Below are positions 30,583-47,686 of a stretch of 64,000 nt of DNA, in pieces. Numbering within the stretch: position 1 is the stretch's first letter; every line of letters starts with the position of its first letter. The position numbers were made by a program, and so were the translations under genes. This DNA is from Thamnidium elegans (Eukaryota > Mucoromycota > Mucoromycetes > Mucorales > Mucoraceae): NCBI GenBank assembly GCA_025201345.1, contig JAIXMG010000010.1, positions 310,001-374,000 of the forward strand, given 5' to 3'. Under the pieces are notes generated by a model. The model did no database searches. It had not been told where the DNA came from and was given only the letters and a program-made list of their open reading frames with translations.

Positions 30583-33500
30583 TCAATCACGTTCTTTAAC
30601 AGAAAAAAAAACTGCATATCCTTCCTTACCTATTTCATTAACAATGGTTCGATTATCCATGCAGGCCTTTATCCATTCTAGAGTAACGAATCGAGGTAAT
30701 TGAGGTCTATGAAAGTCTTCTTTCAATGACTTGAATCGAGACAAGTTTCTTTTGTTCATAACTACATGCGTTATTCTTTCATCAGAAATAGAATTGCTTA
30801 CATAACCTAAACCAAACTCATATTGATCTTGGCCAAGTTTAGTTTCTTCTTCGATACTTTTCCAATTTACCCATTCGACTGTAAGTGGCATAGGTGTATC
30901 CATACGTGGGTCATAGTCAAAGTAAGCGACTGTATTTATGAATTCTGCACCTTCGATTTCTGAAGAAAAATACTCTTCGACAATAATTTGAGCTATTTCT
31001 CGACGCTGTTCATATGATTCCGTTTCATCTTTTCCCATTCTTTCTAATAACTATTAAAAAACCAGTTAAAATGAACCCTTTTTTCTATATCCCGTCTTTT
31101 TTTTCTACCTCTTTTACATTATCTTCATCAGTATATTTTGTGTAGCTATCACCAAACTCATCCATGTGTTTTAAGAATTCTTTTTTAGTCTTGTCAAGTG
31201 TGACAAACATGTATCTGCACATATAAAATGTTTTAGATTAGAACTTCAATACAAATTATACCTTTTTTTAATACTTACTTTGGCTCTAAAGGAAGCACAT
31301 CCTGTAATTCTACACAATCGACGATATACTGAGCCCTAACTACATCCCACATTTTTTTGTCTTTGAAAACACGGAGACGAAATGGAATTTCATCTACAAA
31401 AAAATTATTTAAGTTTTAAGGTACAAGTCTACTGTATTAAAAAAAAAACTTTACCCTCGTCGCTTCCAATTGCTATCGTATCTCCTAGTTTATTCTGAAT
31501 AAACTTGCCACCGTTTACATGAATTAATTCTTCTATTTCATTTTTACCATATTTCTTGTTACCATTCATGACATCTGCAAAGTTTTATGTTAGCCCCCCC
31601 CCTTTTTTTTTAAAAAAAACAAGTACTTACAAAACGTCATGTTCTCAAATAAAGATGTTTTTACAGAAACTCCCGTTGTATCAAATCCTTGTTGACTCTT
31701 TATTAAAGTAAACTACAGAAAAAGAGATTAATAACCCAAAATACATATATAGATATATGTAAAAAATTATACTTACAGATTTTCTTTGCTTCTTCTTTCC
31801 TTTCTCCCTATTTTTTATTAGGAGTTAACAGAATTATGTTAAAAAAGAAAAAGCAGGGTTACCTTTGATCCTCCGTCGACCTCTTTTGTCCTCTTCTTCC
31901 ATCTTGCTTGGCTTTTTCGAACTCTGATAAAGTCATCACATCTTTCCATCCTTTATCAGATCGGAATTTTACCATACGTGGAAAGCGTAAAGTATGCACC
32001 ACGCCGAATTGAACTATCGAAGGGAGTTAAAATATGTATTTTTTTCTTAGCAGACTTTCAGGGGAATAACTTACCGGAAGGGTTAATTTCCGTTCCTTTG
32101 ATTTCTACTACAATCTCACTAGCATTTTATGAAGGAAAAAAGTATATACGTTAATGCATGACTGTATTGATTATTTTACGTATACTAACTCTTCAAAGAA
32201 TATCAACTTGTCCGGTTTTTCATTAGAGTTTGGAGGATGGTATAGCCAAGGAGGAAGTTTATTTGGACTGTATGGATATAAAGTTTTCGCTAAGGAACTA
32301 AATATATAACAGTGCAATTAGTAATTTATTTTTCTAGAAAAATAAAATTATAGTTATATATATACTTTAGTGTAGTGACATCTGAATCTGTCAAACCGGA
32401 ATGAATCATAGCAAACGTTATAAACCTATACAAAAAAAAAAAGTTAAAAATTCGTTTCATCCGAGTAGGTTGAATATCTTACTTTGGAGGATCTTCTAAT
32501 GGTATAGTATCGTCTCTAACTGCACATAATAACTGTCTTAATATACCACCATATTTTCCACTACCATATTTCGCACCTATATATTTTCAAGCAAAAGAAT
32601 TGTAAGAATATTTTATTTTTAAAATAAAATATTTTTGAACAACTTACCAACAACTAATAAATCACAATTCTCTGCCATAGAATCAATATACTCAGGCTTA
32701 AATTTGATCCAACTAGGAAGTCTTGAATTAAGTACATACTTGGAGCTAGGGTCTTTAATCACTAAACCTTCCTCTCTACCAACAGTATACTATTTAATAT
32801 CGCGTTATGTTAATAAAAAAAATAATTAAACTTACTGTTTTTTAACTGCCTCATCTAATTTTTGCATAATTTCTTCTTGAGTACTCAACTCGACACGAGG
32901 AATTAACTTCATGTGATTGTTTTGATTTTTAACAGTTATATCTAATAAAGATAACCGTTCTTTTAATGTGTTATTTATCAAAGATTTTCCATTATATAAT
33001 AGAACATCAAATACAACATCTAAAAAATAGAATTAATAAACTTTCTCTATTGAACTGTATGCTGCAACTTACAACATGGGTGCGGTTTTGTCGCGTCATT
33101 TATATCAACATTTACGTCGATAGATTCAACTAAATCACCTTCTTTATTTTTTGAAGTCGATTTTAATGTACCAAAAGGCAAGAACCCACCGACGCTAGGG
33201 TCGTAAGCAATCATTTCGCCGTCTAGAATAATACTGATAATAATAATAAAAGTTATATGAACTATGCTAACTATCGCAAGTATTTATTTTTACCTTCTAG
33301 CAGGAAGACCTTTAGCAATATGTCCTGATAACTTATGCATATCTCTGGAAGAGGTACCATATCGTCTTGTGTTATCATTTTTTCGTCTATTAAATTTTTC
33401 TTTTTTTGTCAAGTAAATGTTGCCATACAAAAAATAAGTATGTATTTACCTCGTAAACCACATAAATTTATCAATTTCAGGATCATAATGCATCAACATA

Positions 33501-34582
33501 CGCTCACCATCTAACTTTTGTTCAGCATAAAAAGGCTTTGATAATTTTGCTATATTTGCATCGATATTAGAAGACAAACATTTAAAACCGCATTGAGGAA
33601 TACAAGGAGAAAATAATCGAACACCCTAAATTTATAAACTCAAAATTAATGCAAAATAAATAAAAAATCATGCAAAAATCATACGTTAAAACTAGACAGT
33701 TCGCTGCGAGGATCAGCAATAGTTTCGCAGACCTCAATTAAAGATCTACCAGCATCATACAGTTCCTTAGCGTTAGGATGTAACACGCTAAGAATTGATG
33801 TCTCACTCATACCAATCCTCAAATCTAAAAAAAAAAAAACGACATATTTTCAGCTACAAAAAAAAAAAAAGACAATAAAATTATCGCTAATTTACCTTTC
33901 AATATGATTCGAATGATCCATTGAATCTGATGAGGTGTATACAAATTAATCATTCTTTTAAATAAGTGAACGTGTTTACTATTGACAGTTTCATCCTTAT
34001 CATTTTCTGAATCTGTCCTCGTCGATAAAGAGTCCAACAGATTATTAATATCTTTAATAGTTTGAGATGAGGCTCGAACAAGAGATCGACTAGAGATAAC
34101 TTCGTAAACTGCTAAATGAAAGACACCAGATGGTCTCTTTTTTTTTTTTTTTTTTTTTGGCGACTTTGTTAATATATCTTTTTATCGTATGGACTATTAT
34201 ACACTTACGTGTTTTTGTGGTCTTTTGAAATGTCGCAAGTAGTCACCATCTGGTGAACTAGGGGTAATAGACAATGCCTTGATAATAATATTAGCAAGTG
34301 TAGTTTCTTTTAGACCGTACATTCTATGAGCATACTATTTGATAAAACTAAGTTTAAGTAGTTTTGTCATTTGTTTTTTTTAAAAAAACAATGTATTTTT
34401 TTTACAATTGGCATTAATAGTCTTGAAAGGTCATAATAGTTGGGTCCATAATTTTGTTTCCACTCTTTCAAGTACTCGTCCAAAATATTCTTTTTCTCTG
34501 TAACGCCCTTTGCATTCACTATTTTATCAAGTAAAGAACTACAAAACTTCTCGAACAATTGCGATCTATGCGAATCAGCCAT
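30583..34582 (-). CDS. LIG4: DNA ligase IV (non-homologous end joining)
   Basis: ATP-dependent ligase that seals double-strand breaks in NHEJ together with its XRCC4/Lif1 partner. Roughly twenty short exons cover the gene. The first (34582 downward) begins MADSHRSQLFEKFCSSLLDKI. The catalytic core around 33480-33620 has the adenylation motif EQKLDGERM (active lysine in KLDG). Later motifs are ILDGEMIAYD, EEGLVIKD and a WIKFKPEY segment containing the final lysine motif. The C-terminus carries two BRCT regions (about 31600-31290 and 31040-30583, the latter with FVTLEWIKACMDNRT), as in Lig4. Individual exon borders were not all fixed. An exon and intron near 31677-31752 have been copied to 29203-29285. 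Confidence 0.93.
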
Positions 34583-34776
34583 TTGACAACAAAAATAAAA
34601 AGAGAAAAGACGTTTATCTCTAACATAATCTGTCTGTTTTTTTTAAAAAAATAAAACCAGGTTTTACCCGAAATCCAAAAATTAACACAAATTCAACTGG
34701 GTAATTTTATCAAAATACATTTCAAACAAAAAGTAGTTTTAATGGAAAAAAAATAAAGGAATTACACAAAATATGC

Positions 34777-35894
34777 TTAATAGAAAGTGGTAGGTCTCTT
34801 GGCGACGAAAAGAGCACGATGCTTCTTCTCGACGTTGGCAAGACGATGGGGCAAGGGGAAAGCAAGCTTGGGAGTCATGAGTTGCTTGATGTAAGGACGA
34901 CGAACATCGGCATCCTTGACTTCAGCAACACGGATGATTTGAACAGATCTGAAACGAGCACGGTGACGAGCAGCCATATCTTGGTCTACATAAAAAAAAA
35001 ATGCGTTTAATTTTTCCATTGTAACTCTCGGTCTCTGTGTCCCCTTTTTTAAAAACAGTTATACTTACAACAAGTCTCAACGGCTTCAACACGACGCAAA
35101 GCACGGTATTCCTTGTACATGTTATGGGTACCGGAACGAGAATCGTAACGGATCCAGACACCGAAGTTCTTAACTTGTTCAGGACGCTTCTCGGAGATCT
35201 AAATTAAGCGGTTTAGTATCATGCCTTTTTCTCTGCAAAAAAAATATATATGCTATACGTACGAGGTTGACAGCAACGATCTCACCAGCAGCCTTCTTGA
35301 CCTTACGGAGCTTCTTTAAGAAGTACCAGAAACGAGACTTGGCAACAACAACGTTGGGAGCGAAAATACGCATACGGAAAAGCTTGGGAGCGACCTCCTG
35401 GGCGGAAGGGAGTTTACGACCAACCACCTAATTTAATATAAATATTTAATATAAATGTACTCCAAAATGTTGTAATAGTCTATGCGTGTGTTTTTTTGTG
35501 AGTTGCATACCTGATATTCGTGGAACTAATAAAGAAAAGAAAAAAAATAAATGGTTAGCGCCATAATTTAAAAAACAGTTAAATTTCAATATTTCATGTA
35601 ATAGCTCTTTTTCAAAATGGCGACATGTATTTACACACATAAAACAACGTATATTATCATGTAAAAATGGGTCGTGTAATTCTAAAAAAAAAGTTGTATT
35701 TCGATATATGTGTATTTATAGTGATATTTGGATGGATGGATGGCATGGATGGATTATATGATGTAATCCATTATTTTTTTTCGTTCAAGTGTCAATCTTA
35801 ATAGATGTATGTTGTGTGTGTGTATATATGTTGCATTTTTGAATAGAGCTATTATCATGTATAGTTTTTTTGTAGCAAAACTTACTCTAGCCAT
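34777..35894 (-). CDS. RPL20: 60S ribosomal protein eL20 (L18a)
   Basis: Five exons: 35886-35894, 35511-35525, 35263-35427, 35069-35198, 34777-34985. They encode 175 residues, the usual length. The protein begins [16 protein letters not shown] and includes [45 protein letters not shown], and [20 protein letters not shown] near the end. It is a component of the large ribosomal subunit. The first two coding exons are only 9 and 15 bases long, and the first intron is about 360 bases, far longer than the others in the window. A long first intron is common in fungal ribosomal protein genes and often affects expression. Confidence 0.95.
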
Positions 35895-36127
35895 CGTGCC
35901 TATAAAGAAAGAGAGAGGGATTCTACAACTTGGACTATGCGACAATTCTATTTTGCTTCCCACTTTGGTTTGCGCGCAAGCATGAATTCTCTTCCCTCCC
36001 CCCACTTTCCAAAAACCATTTACATGTCCGGACCGGACATATACACCACAACCCTACTTTTTTTCTTTTCTTATTTTTTTTTTTTTTATAAAACTTTAAA
36101 TACTTGTCTTTTTTTTTCAGTAGAATC

Positions 36128-39196
<3,069 letters not shown>

Positions 39197-40736
39197 ATCA
39201 ATTCCATCAATTTTATTTTATTTTTTTTCCGTTTAGACATATATTCCATTCCCTACTTTTTTTTTTTATTTTGTTTCATCATCAATGCCTTTAAGATATT
39301 ATTACATTAATACTAGATAAAATAAAAAAAAACTAATTGAGCAAATTAAAACCTTCAGTAACTATTCTAACGGGCCGTATTTTTTTATTTCTGTAATTGT
39401 AAACGAAGAATACAATTGCAATTTTTGTCATAACGCATGTCTTCGTAATATTCCACATAGTGAAATCCACTTTTTTCAAATGAGACCCAAGTCAGTTCGG
39501 ACTTGTCATTTCTGAGTGGTGGTACAAAACTCGTAACTACGGTTGTATTATAAAACCGTGATGTACCGACGGGCCGGGGGGTTTTTTTTTGTTTTTAAAA
39601 TGAAGGAGAAATATTTTTCCTTAATAGGGGATGAATACTGTGAGGGTAGAAGCGAATGTAAGAGAAGCAAAGGTAAGAGAAGCAAAGGTAAAAGAAACAA
39701 AAACGTTGAAATAAGTAATTGATAAGTTATTGTGCTTGATAAGTTTTTTTTTTTTTTTGTCAAGCTTGCTTGAACAAAATATAGAAATCTACAGTTTCTT
39801 TTCGTGATGTATATAGTCAATTGATTAAAGTAAAGATGAATAAATAGTAAGCAATTCTTTTGAAGACTTAATTATGGATACTCGTAGAATAATGGATTAT
39901 TTGCGAGCTAATCAGTTTTTCAAAGTAACTTGATGTCGTAATTCAGGTCAACAGGTCCGTTCTCGGCCTCACTTTTAACATCCTTCTTATCGATGGCGAG
40001 TATTAAAAGTTGTGGCGGTTTTATACCATTTATATACCCTTTTATATCAAATCTTACCTATTATAAGAAAGTAGACGTATTAAAAGAACAAAAAATAAAA
40101 AATAAATGGGTATAAGATTATCCTTTTTAAAAAATCGCAACATTTCTAGTTTCTCGCGTTTAAAACTCTTCACATGTGTCGCACAAACCCGGTACTGGGA
40201 AAATTTAACCGAACATAAGTAATGTATTTCGTTTAAAAGCAATTGCAATAAACATTCTCAAGTGTGTACTTGTACAAATATACCTTTTAAAAGACCAAAA
40301 CAAAGCATAAACCATGAATAATAATCATATCATATAAACAAACTTTATCACGCATATTTCTTTTTGTTCCAAAAAAAAAAAGATAATATATATGCCCAGT
40401 GTCACACATATATGCAGTTTATTTTACTTCTTACTAAAAGGAATTAATCACCATATAATTTTAGAACAAAAAAAAACAATTCATACGACTATTCATAATG
40501 ACTGGATAGGTTATTCGGTAAAACAAATAAGGTTTATCAATTCATTGTTCGACTTGTTTGCTTTTTTTTAACCTCCGTTTCGACTCTTTTGGAAGTATCC
40601 CACTCGGTTGAGCTTTCTCTCTTTCTTTCACTTCTATTATTTTTCAGAACTTACCCTTTTTTTTCTTGTATAACAAAGCTTGCTTACAAACGTCCTCTCA
40701 AAAAGGAAGCATTTATATATAGAATTAAATTAAATA
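39197..40736. other. gap between Rix7 and Cwh43 genes
   Basis: No gene seen. The short unit AGAAGCAAAGGTA is repeated about three times at 39661-39695. The minus-strand frame 39548-39820 is low-complexity (T/C-rich leucines). The promoter of the Cwh43 gene probably lies in 40560-40736, which is pyrimidine-rich. Confidence 0.4.
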
Positions 40737-43700
40737 ATGGCTGAAAAGTCTTCACTTGCAGGCGCTACAGAGCCTATAACTATTACAAAGGTAAGTCTAT
40801 TCTGCGACGCGTGCTTTATTATTGTTTATTTAATCAAACCTTTACTAGGTTGGAGCAAAATACGTTGCTTATTCCCATACATTATGTGCATACAGTAAGT
40901 TTTTATATAAAATGGTTTTTTATTTTGGTGACAGCACTAATTTTTTTTTATAAAGGTGCATTTTTCGTCGCACTCGGAGTTGCTTGTTATACGCATTATT
41001 ACAAGATTGTGCAGAATGAATATTTTGGATATCCCGATGTAAGATATTTAATTAAAAAAAAAGCAAACAAAAAAGAGAGAGAAAGATAGAAAAAGGGGAC
41101 TAAATTTATCTAGGAATGGTTTCCTAGTGTAAGTGCGACCACAGGTGATCGGTATCCTGCTAGGGCATTATTTCAAATTTTGATTGCCTTGACTTCAGGA
41201 CCCAGATTTGCACTTGTATTTTTATGGTACGTTTACACAACTCGATCGGCAAAGACATCATCAAAAGGATTTGGATTATTTTTATTATCAGTCGGTATTA
41301 TTCGTACGGTATCATGTGGTGGATGGGTCTATATCACTTCTACTGATGATCATTTAACTCATGATATTACCATGGTGATTTATCTGTTATGTACGTTACC
41401 ATGGCAATTGGGCGTACTGTATACAACCGCAAATGAAAATCAAACAGCTGTAAGATGGAGAAAGTTATTAACTTCTGCTTTCTTTACAACTTTACCACCC
41501 ATGATTTATTTTTTTATCCAGCACAAAGTTCAAAAGGTTCCCGGAGGTATGAAAAAAAAAAGGGAAAAAAACAGGGGTGTCATTATTCATCATTTTGTTT
41601 TATTTCGTTAGCTTATACTACTTATGCTTTCTTTGAATGGTCTTTAATCCTATATGATGTTGCTTTCGATGCTGTTACAGCAATTGAATTTCAAAACTTT
41701 GAGTTTTCCATCATAGACAAGGCTGGTAACTCAATCACTCAAAAATCGTAAGTTACTGTGATTCAAAAAAAGATTCGGGAACTTAATTTTTTATTACTTA
41801 AATATAGCTCTGTACCATTTGCTTCAAAGTACGTACCTCTTTCCATTGTTTCTTTTTTTCTCTAAATATAAAAAATATGAATGAAAAAACTAACATAGAA
41901 ATCAATTCTAGCCCTGAAGGAAACATTGCTCCTTCAACTCTTCGTACAATCTCTGCTTTTGCTGGTTTTGCAACGGAAACATATTTGGGTAAGAAAAAAG
42001 GTTACCATAAGACTGTGACAGTATTTAACCAAATATATTTTAAAACAGCCTTTGTGTTCTGGTCAATGCTTACGTCATTAACTCTCTTGATTTGGTATTT
42101 CCCTTTGTGGCACATGGGAATTTCTGGATATGAGGCGTTCTTATTTATTACGCTAATGCCAATGATTCTGGGTATTGGACCCTTGAGACGTTTGGTAGCC
42201 AGATATCGCGGCGTTTTCCATTTACTTTCATTGGTAGGTGTTGCATCTTATCTCAAGGTCGATCCTGTTTGGCGTTTATCTATGACTGCCGCTGGTGTTG
42301 CCCTCAGTTTATGTACTTGGACTGCTACTTGGATTGAATTCAAGCAACAGACAGGTAATATGGAACGTTCAGCAATCATTTGGGTTCTTGGTTTGATTTT
42401 AAGTAACATTGTCAAGATGGCTTGGTTTACCGAAAATCCTATTTGGCCCATTATGCATAAAGAAAACGGTGGATTAAATGATGTCGGGATCGTATTGGGT
42501 GTTCTTGCATCTATTGAAGTAATTATTCGTGATAGTGCTAACCGTAGCTCTGCTGACGCCGCCAAAGATTTGAGTTTCTCTCAAACTAGAACCCCTCAGT
42601 TCGGTAGTTCCATCTTAGCTGCTTCTGGTTTTGGTGCCTTGTTATTTGCACTTCATTCTATGTACACTGATTCTTCTACTATTATGCGTTGGACCGTAGA
42701 CGGATATCCAAACTATGGTCCTGAACCTGTACCATGGGGCGTTGCCACTATTGGTGCTCTTGCCTTAGGCCTTATTCTTGCTCCTTACCGTCGTTTAACT
42801 ACCAGTTTACCTTGGTACTTGGTCGGTGTTGCTTCTTGTGCCGTATTTTATATTTATTCTGCTTGGACTGCGTTCTATGGTGGTCTTGTCTTGGGCACAT
42901 ACCTTATATCCATCACACCTGCATTTATCCGTAGTATCTCTACTCAACCCCCCTTCCGTACCTTGCTCTCTGCCTTTATGATTTACAACATCTTATGTTT
43001 AGCTCATGTTTGGGTTGTTGCTTACGAATTTGTACCCGGAGGTGTTTACGCTCGTGAACGTACTGATTTGATCTTGGTTGCTTTAATGGCATTGATAGGT
43101 TTAGGTGTATTGAATGCTAACAGACAAGCTGTACAGGATATTCAAAACAAAATGGCACAATTCCATGTATTAAAGCATGCTCGCTCCATGACTCGTATCT
43201 TAGTTGTTGTTTTAATTGCTTTATCTGCTATCGTTGCTTCTAACCGCGTTGCTAATGCAAAGACACCTGCACCTTTCACATCTACTGAGAAATCTTTCAC
43301 TGCTGCTATTTGGACAATTCATTTCGCTTTAGATAATGATATGTGGGCTAGTGAACATCGTATTCGTGATGCTATTCGTGATTTGGAATTAGATGTCGTT
43401 GGTAAAGATTTTTTTTTAAAAAAAAAAAGGAATAGTGCGTGGACTTATATAAGTAACTTATTTTAATTAGGCTTGCTCGAATCTGATACTATGAGAATTA
43501 TTATGGGTAATCGTGATTGGGCTCAATCTATCGCCGAAGAGTTGGGTTATTATGTTGATTTCGTAAGTAATACATCAGAAAAGTAAAAAGATTTTATAAA
43601 TTAATTACCCCCTTCTTTTTTTAAAATAGGGACCTGCTAGTATGAAGCATACTTGGGGTTGTTTAATGCTTTCCAAATTCCCTATCCTTAAATCCGACCA

Positions 43701-44241
43701 TCATCTTTTACCTTCCCCTGTAGGAGAACTTGCTTGTGCTATTCATGCTACTTTAGACGTCTATGGTCAACCTGTCGATTTTATTGTCAGCCATAACGGT
43801 CAAGACGAGAACTACGAGGATAGAATCCAACAAACCACTGAATTAGCACGTATTACACGTACCAGCCCCAATCCATTCGTATTTCTTGGTTACGTTGTAA
43901 CCAGGCCTCAACAGGAAGTTTATAACTTATTGTTTGATGGAGGTGATATCGATGATATCGATCCTACAGATTGGGATCGTTGGTGTCAATATATCGGTTA
44001 TCGTGGTTTGCGTCGTATAGCTTATGCTCGTATTAGTCATGGTGGTATCACAGACACTGAAATCCAGTCTGGTAAATTCCAGGTGGTTGATAACCCCAGA
44101 AACTACTGGAAGGCATCTTATGACCGTATTCCAGAATCAGCGGTCTCACTTCCATTGAGATATCCCTCTATGTTCTATGGTAATGGCGTTCGTGGTCATC
44201 GCTATCATGTATTTAACGAACCTCGCTACTTTTTAAACTAA
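40737..44241 (+). CDS. CWH43: Cwh43, GPI-anchor lipid remodelling protein
   Basis: Nine exons: 40737-40790, 40849-40894, 40956-41038, 41114-41546, 41612-41747, 41808-41828, 41912-43401, 43471-43562, 43630-44241. They encode 988 residues. The N-terminal Frag1/DRAM/Sfk1-type membrane domain (YVAYSHTLCAYSAFFVALG, GPRFALVFLWY) is followed by a second large membrane part and a C-terminal endonuclease/exonuclease/phosphatase-like domain (AAIWTIHFALDNDMW, IMGNRDWAQSIAEELGYYVDFGPA, DFIVSHNGQDEN). Cwh43 puts ceramide into GPI anchors in the ER. One exon is only 21 bases. Intron 7 contains a T9A11 tract. Length is close to yeast Cwh43. Confidence 0.9.
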
Positions 44242-44350
44242 GAAGAAATAATAATAATAATTACCTCAAAAAAAAAAAAGAAAAAGACAAGTAGATTGTC
44301 TTTTTTTTTTTCTTTATTAATCATAATCTGTGCTTTCTAATATATAACCT

Positions 44351-47300
44351 TTACAAATCTTCTGAACTATTGCCTTCTTCTTCATCATCTTCTTTGTTAA
44401 AGATGGAGGATCCAATTAATGATCCTTCAATCCATGAAGCGATATGTGTATTATTATCATAACTCTCGGATGATTCTTCGCTGGTATGGCTATTTATCGG
44501 ATAGAGACCATCAATAATTTCATCTTCGTCGTCTATAGCAGTTACAGTGGCGAGTTGTAAAGAAGCAGAGTCGGATGTCAAATCATTATCTATCGAAGGT
44601 GGCTCTATTGTGATGTTTAAGTCAGATAATCTACGCGTATCGCCTCCTGCTGGTAGACGATTTGAAAGTCGATTTTGCTCAAACTATATGTAAACACTAT
44701 TAATCATCTATCAATTCAGCTATATATATAAAAAAAACTTACCGCAAGCATCTCAGATTCCATTCTATCTTTCATATCATCAAATCCGTACAAACATTCA
44801 TGGATAAAATCAGCAAGATCTAAGAAAATTGAGTTAGTATGCTTAAAACAGAAAAACCGGTTTTACAATATTTACTTATAGGGCCAGAGTCTTCCAATTT
44901 ATCTTGTTGCTGTTGCTGATCAATTGATAAAGGTACATGTGCTATATCATCATCTTCATCGTCATCATCATCATCATCATCATCGGCAATACCTTGCCAT
45001 CCATCACCTAAATCAATGGCACCCGTATCTTCATCTTGCTGTTCCAAATTCCTTTTTCTATTACTATTATTAGATTCAATCAGAGCCTCGATACCACTTT
45101 CAATCCCAATAATTCTATCCAAGGCTTCTTCTACATCGTCATCAATACGATCAATAAACCCTGTGACAGGTCCTGGGGATATACGTACATCATAATACAC
45201 ATAGATTTGGTCTTCAAAATCAACATAGAACAAGCACGGTACATTTATTTGGTTTTCTACTGCATATAAACCGGCCGTAAAAGCGCATACACGCCCTTCA
45301 AACGCAAACTTGACTAACTGATATTTAATTTTAGAGGTATCATCGTGTGCAGGCTTTTCAGTGTCACTAGTATCTGAATCAGTAGCCCACTGGTCATCAT
45401 CATCATCATCTCCTATCCTTTTACTCCAGTCAATAAGATAAGTAACACCATTCCATGCACATGCAACAAATAAATCGCAACCAGGCTCGTTTTCACTTTC
45501 ACTTCCTTCACTCCAAGGCACACTCTCATAATCACTATCATCATCACCATCAGATCCCGGATAAGTATCTGATTCTGTGGATGCTGTATCGTTTGTTCTT
45601 TTATTGATAACATCTTCTTCGTTATCGCTATTATTTTGTGAATCTTTGGGTCCATAACTATTTACAAGTGCATTCAACGATAGTTTAGAAGAGTTTCTGG
45701 ATCCTTCATTGAGAGGGACATCCTGACGAGGTGTAGCTTCGTACCGAAGATTAGAGGTTCCACTCATAGGTGTTTGAGTTCCTCCTGTTTCGCATTGATT
45801 TCGAGCACGTGCATTACCTAATCTAGACTTCTCTACATCATCTAAAGTAGCAGTAGCCGCTGCCGTAGAAGGAGAAGATACATCCAGTGTAGCTAAACTA
45901 AACAATTTATGGGTAACAAACAAATCACGTTGCGAGGTAGTTTTTGTAAGTAAATCATAAATTGAGAATTTACCTAAAATAAAAATAAAAATCAATACCA
46001 TGATAAACCAATACGTAATTATCTTTCTTTTTTTCTTTTTTTTACCATCCATGCTCAACATGCCAACTTCACTACTAGAAAATGAATCGCCCAGCAAATG
46101 TCTTTTTCCAATTACAATCTCGGTAGCTACGGCTCCACTTTCAATTTCATCGTCAATTACATCATCGTTATTATTTCCGCCACCTGTATCCATCACAGGC
46201 CAATTCTTTACTACATAATTCGATCGTTTAAAATTGACATCTGATTCATTTGATTTTGTAGACTCGTCTTTAAATATCTCGATATTAATTGATTCTTCTT
46301 CTGTATCGTTATTTAAAAGCAGCGATTTTATTCTATTTTCGTCTTCAGAGACATTGATATTTGATATGGGGGGAGACCGTTTTGCCTCGGTTGTACTTGT
46401 AGTTGTGGTTTGTTGGGGTGTAAAATCTTTATTGTATCGTTTTCCATCTTGATCAATGATGGTAAATGTATTACCGGGTTGAGCTACAAGCAGTAGAGGC
46501 TCATTGGGTCGATCAGGGTGCGTGGTAGTGCATAATGAACTAATTTGTCCATCAAAGACCCACATATTTTTATCTAATAAATTAATTTTCTTTGTTGAAA
46601 CATCGTCTTTCGCTGTGAGAATACCGCCTGTAGAAGCAGATGTAGTAGCAATACTAGGTCTCTTTTGCTGTGATGGTGGTTGTGGTGATAATCCATTTAA
46701 GCTGGTTGTAGATGCAGAAGGAGATAAAGAAGCTATTGAAGGCGTTTGGATTCCCTTATACATATGATCAAACGGAGTATTACTGAAATCGGAAGGGGCG
46801 AGTTGAAACGCATGTAGAATTCGATCTGTACGGGCCAAGATAAGTTCGTTTAAATCGTCATGATCAATATCCGCAATTAATATCTTGTTGACATTAACTG
46901 GTACCTTTAATGTTAAGTTTGGCTTTCCGAGATCATGTATATAGGGCAGTGATGACTTTGGTGCTGAACTTGTGTTTGTATTGTATCGAAACTCTTGTCC
47001 TTCGTTTAAAGGTGGTGTAGGCATAGCTGATCCGTTGACACTCATCATACGTCGAAATGCTTGAATACTAGCTGTATCGGAGGACCTTCTACCTCCTCTA
47101 AGATAATCATCTACAGATATATTTTGTTGATGTTGTTGATCTGTTTTTGACTTGGGTGGAATATCGAATATATGAGCATGTCCCTCTGCATTTATAATCA
47201 CAACTGAGTTCTGAATAGGTTGCGTAAGTTACTTATTCTAGAGCAGTAGATTTTTTTTTGTCTAGTGAACATACCTTGCCGTGATTGCGCACGTCTCCAA

Positions 47301-47686
47301 TAGCTATACAGGTAATCTACGAAAAAAAAAAAAAAAAAAAAAAAAGGGTCATGCATATTTAGAGAGAAAGCTTGTAAGGAGAAATAGTAATAGTCCTTAC
47401 TGTTCCTAAACCACGACAGACAAATGACGGAAAGCCGTCAATACACTCTCCTTTAAATATAGCGAGATCACCATTCAAGTTACCAATAACAAACTCGTTT
47501 TCCTATTTTATTTTATTTTAATATGAAAAAAAAGGCAAGACAGAATGGGTCAATGTCAGTTTATTCAGCTTGTGTATTATCGCAAATTACATTGTCATTG
47601 TCCACATCACCAATGACAAGTGCATGCGGATTCATATTTCCAGAGAAGTTCCATTTTAGTCTTTTGACAAGAGATATAGTTCTCAT
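44351..47686 (-). CDS. ITFG2-like KICSTOR subunit
   Basis: Seven exons: 47591-47686, 47401-47502, 47275-47316, 46046-47210, 44876-45973, 44743-44819, 44351-44683. They encode 970 residues. The N-terminal half matches the ITFG2 beta-propeller: KRLKWNFSGNMNPHALVIGD, VIGNLNGDLAIFKG, ITCIAIGDVRNHGKNSVVII, ILIADIDHDDLNELILARTD and later MWVFDGQISSL. ITFG2 is part of the KICSTOR complex, which brings GATOR1 to lysosomes to restrain TORC1 when nutrients are low. KICSTOR is missing from yeasts, so its presence here is informative. The fungal protein is more than twice the human length, owing to S/T/D-rich inserts including an aspartate run. An intron (45974-46045) is open in frame and must be removed. 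The start at 47686 is the first ATG giving the family's N-terminus. An upstream in-frame ATG exists at 47767. Confidence 0.82.

Noticed and set aside
45974..46045. Hydrophobic stretch in the ITFG2-like protein as a membrane segment
   Set aside because: It is an in-frame intron: it begins GTAAAA and ends TTTTAG, and removing it restores a smooth hydrophilic region.
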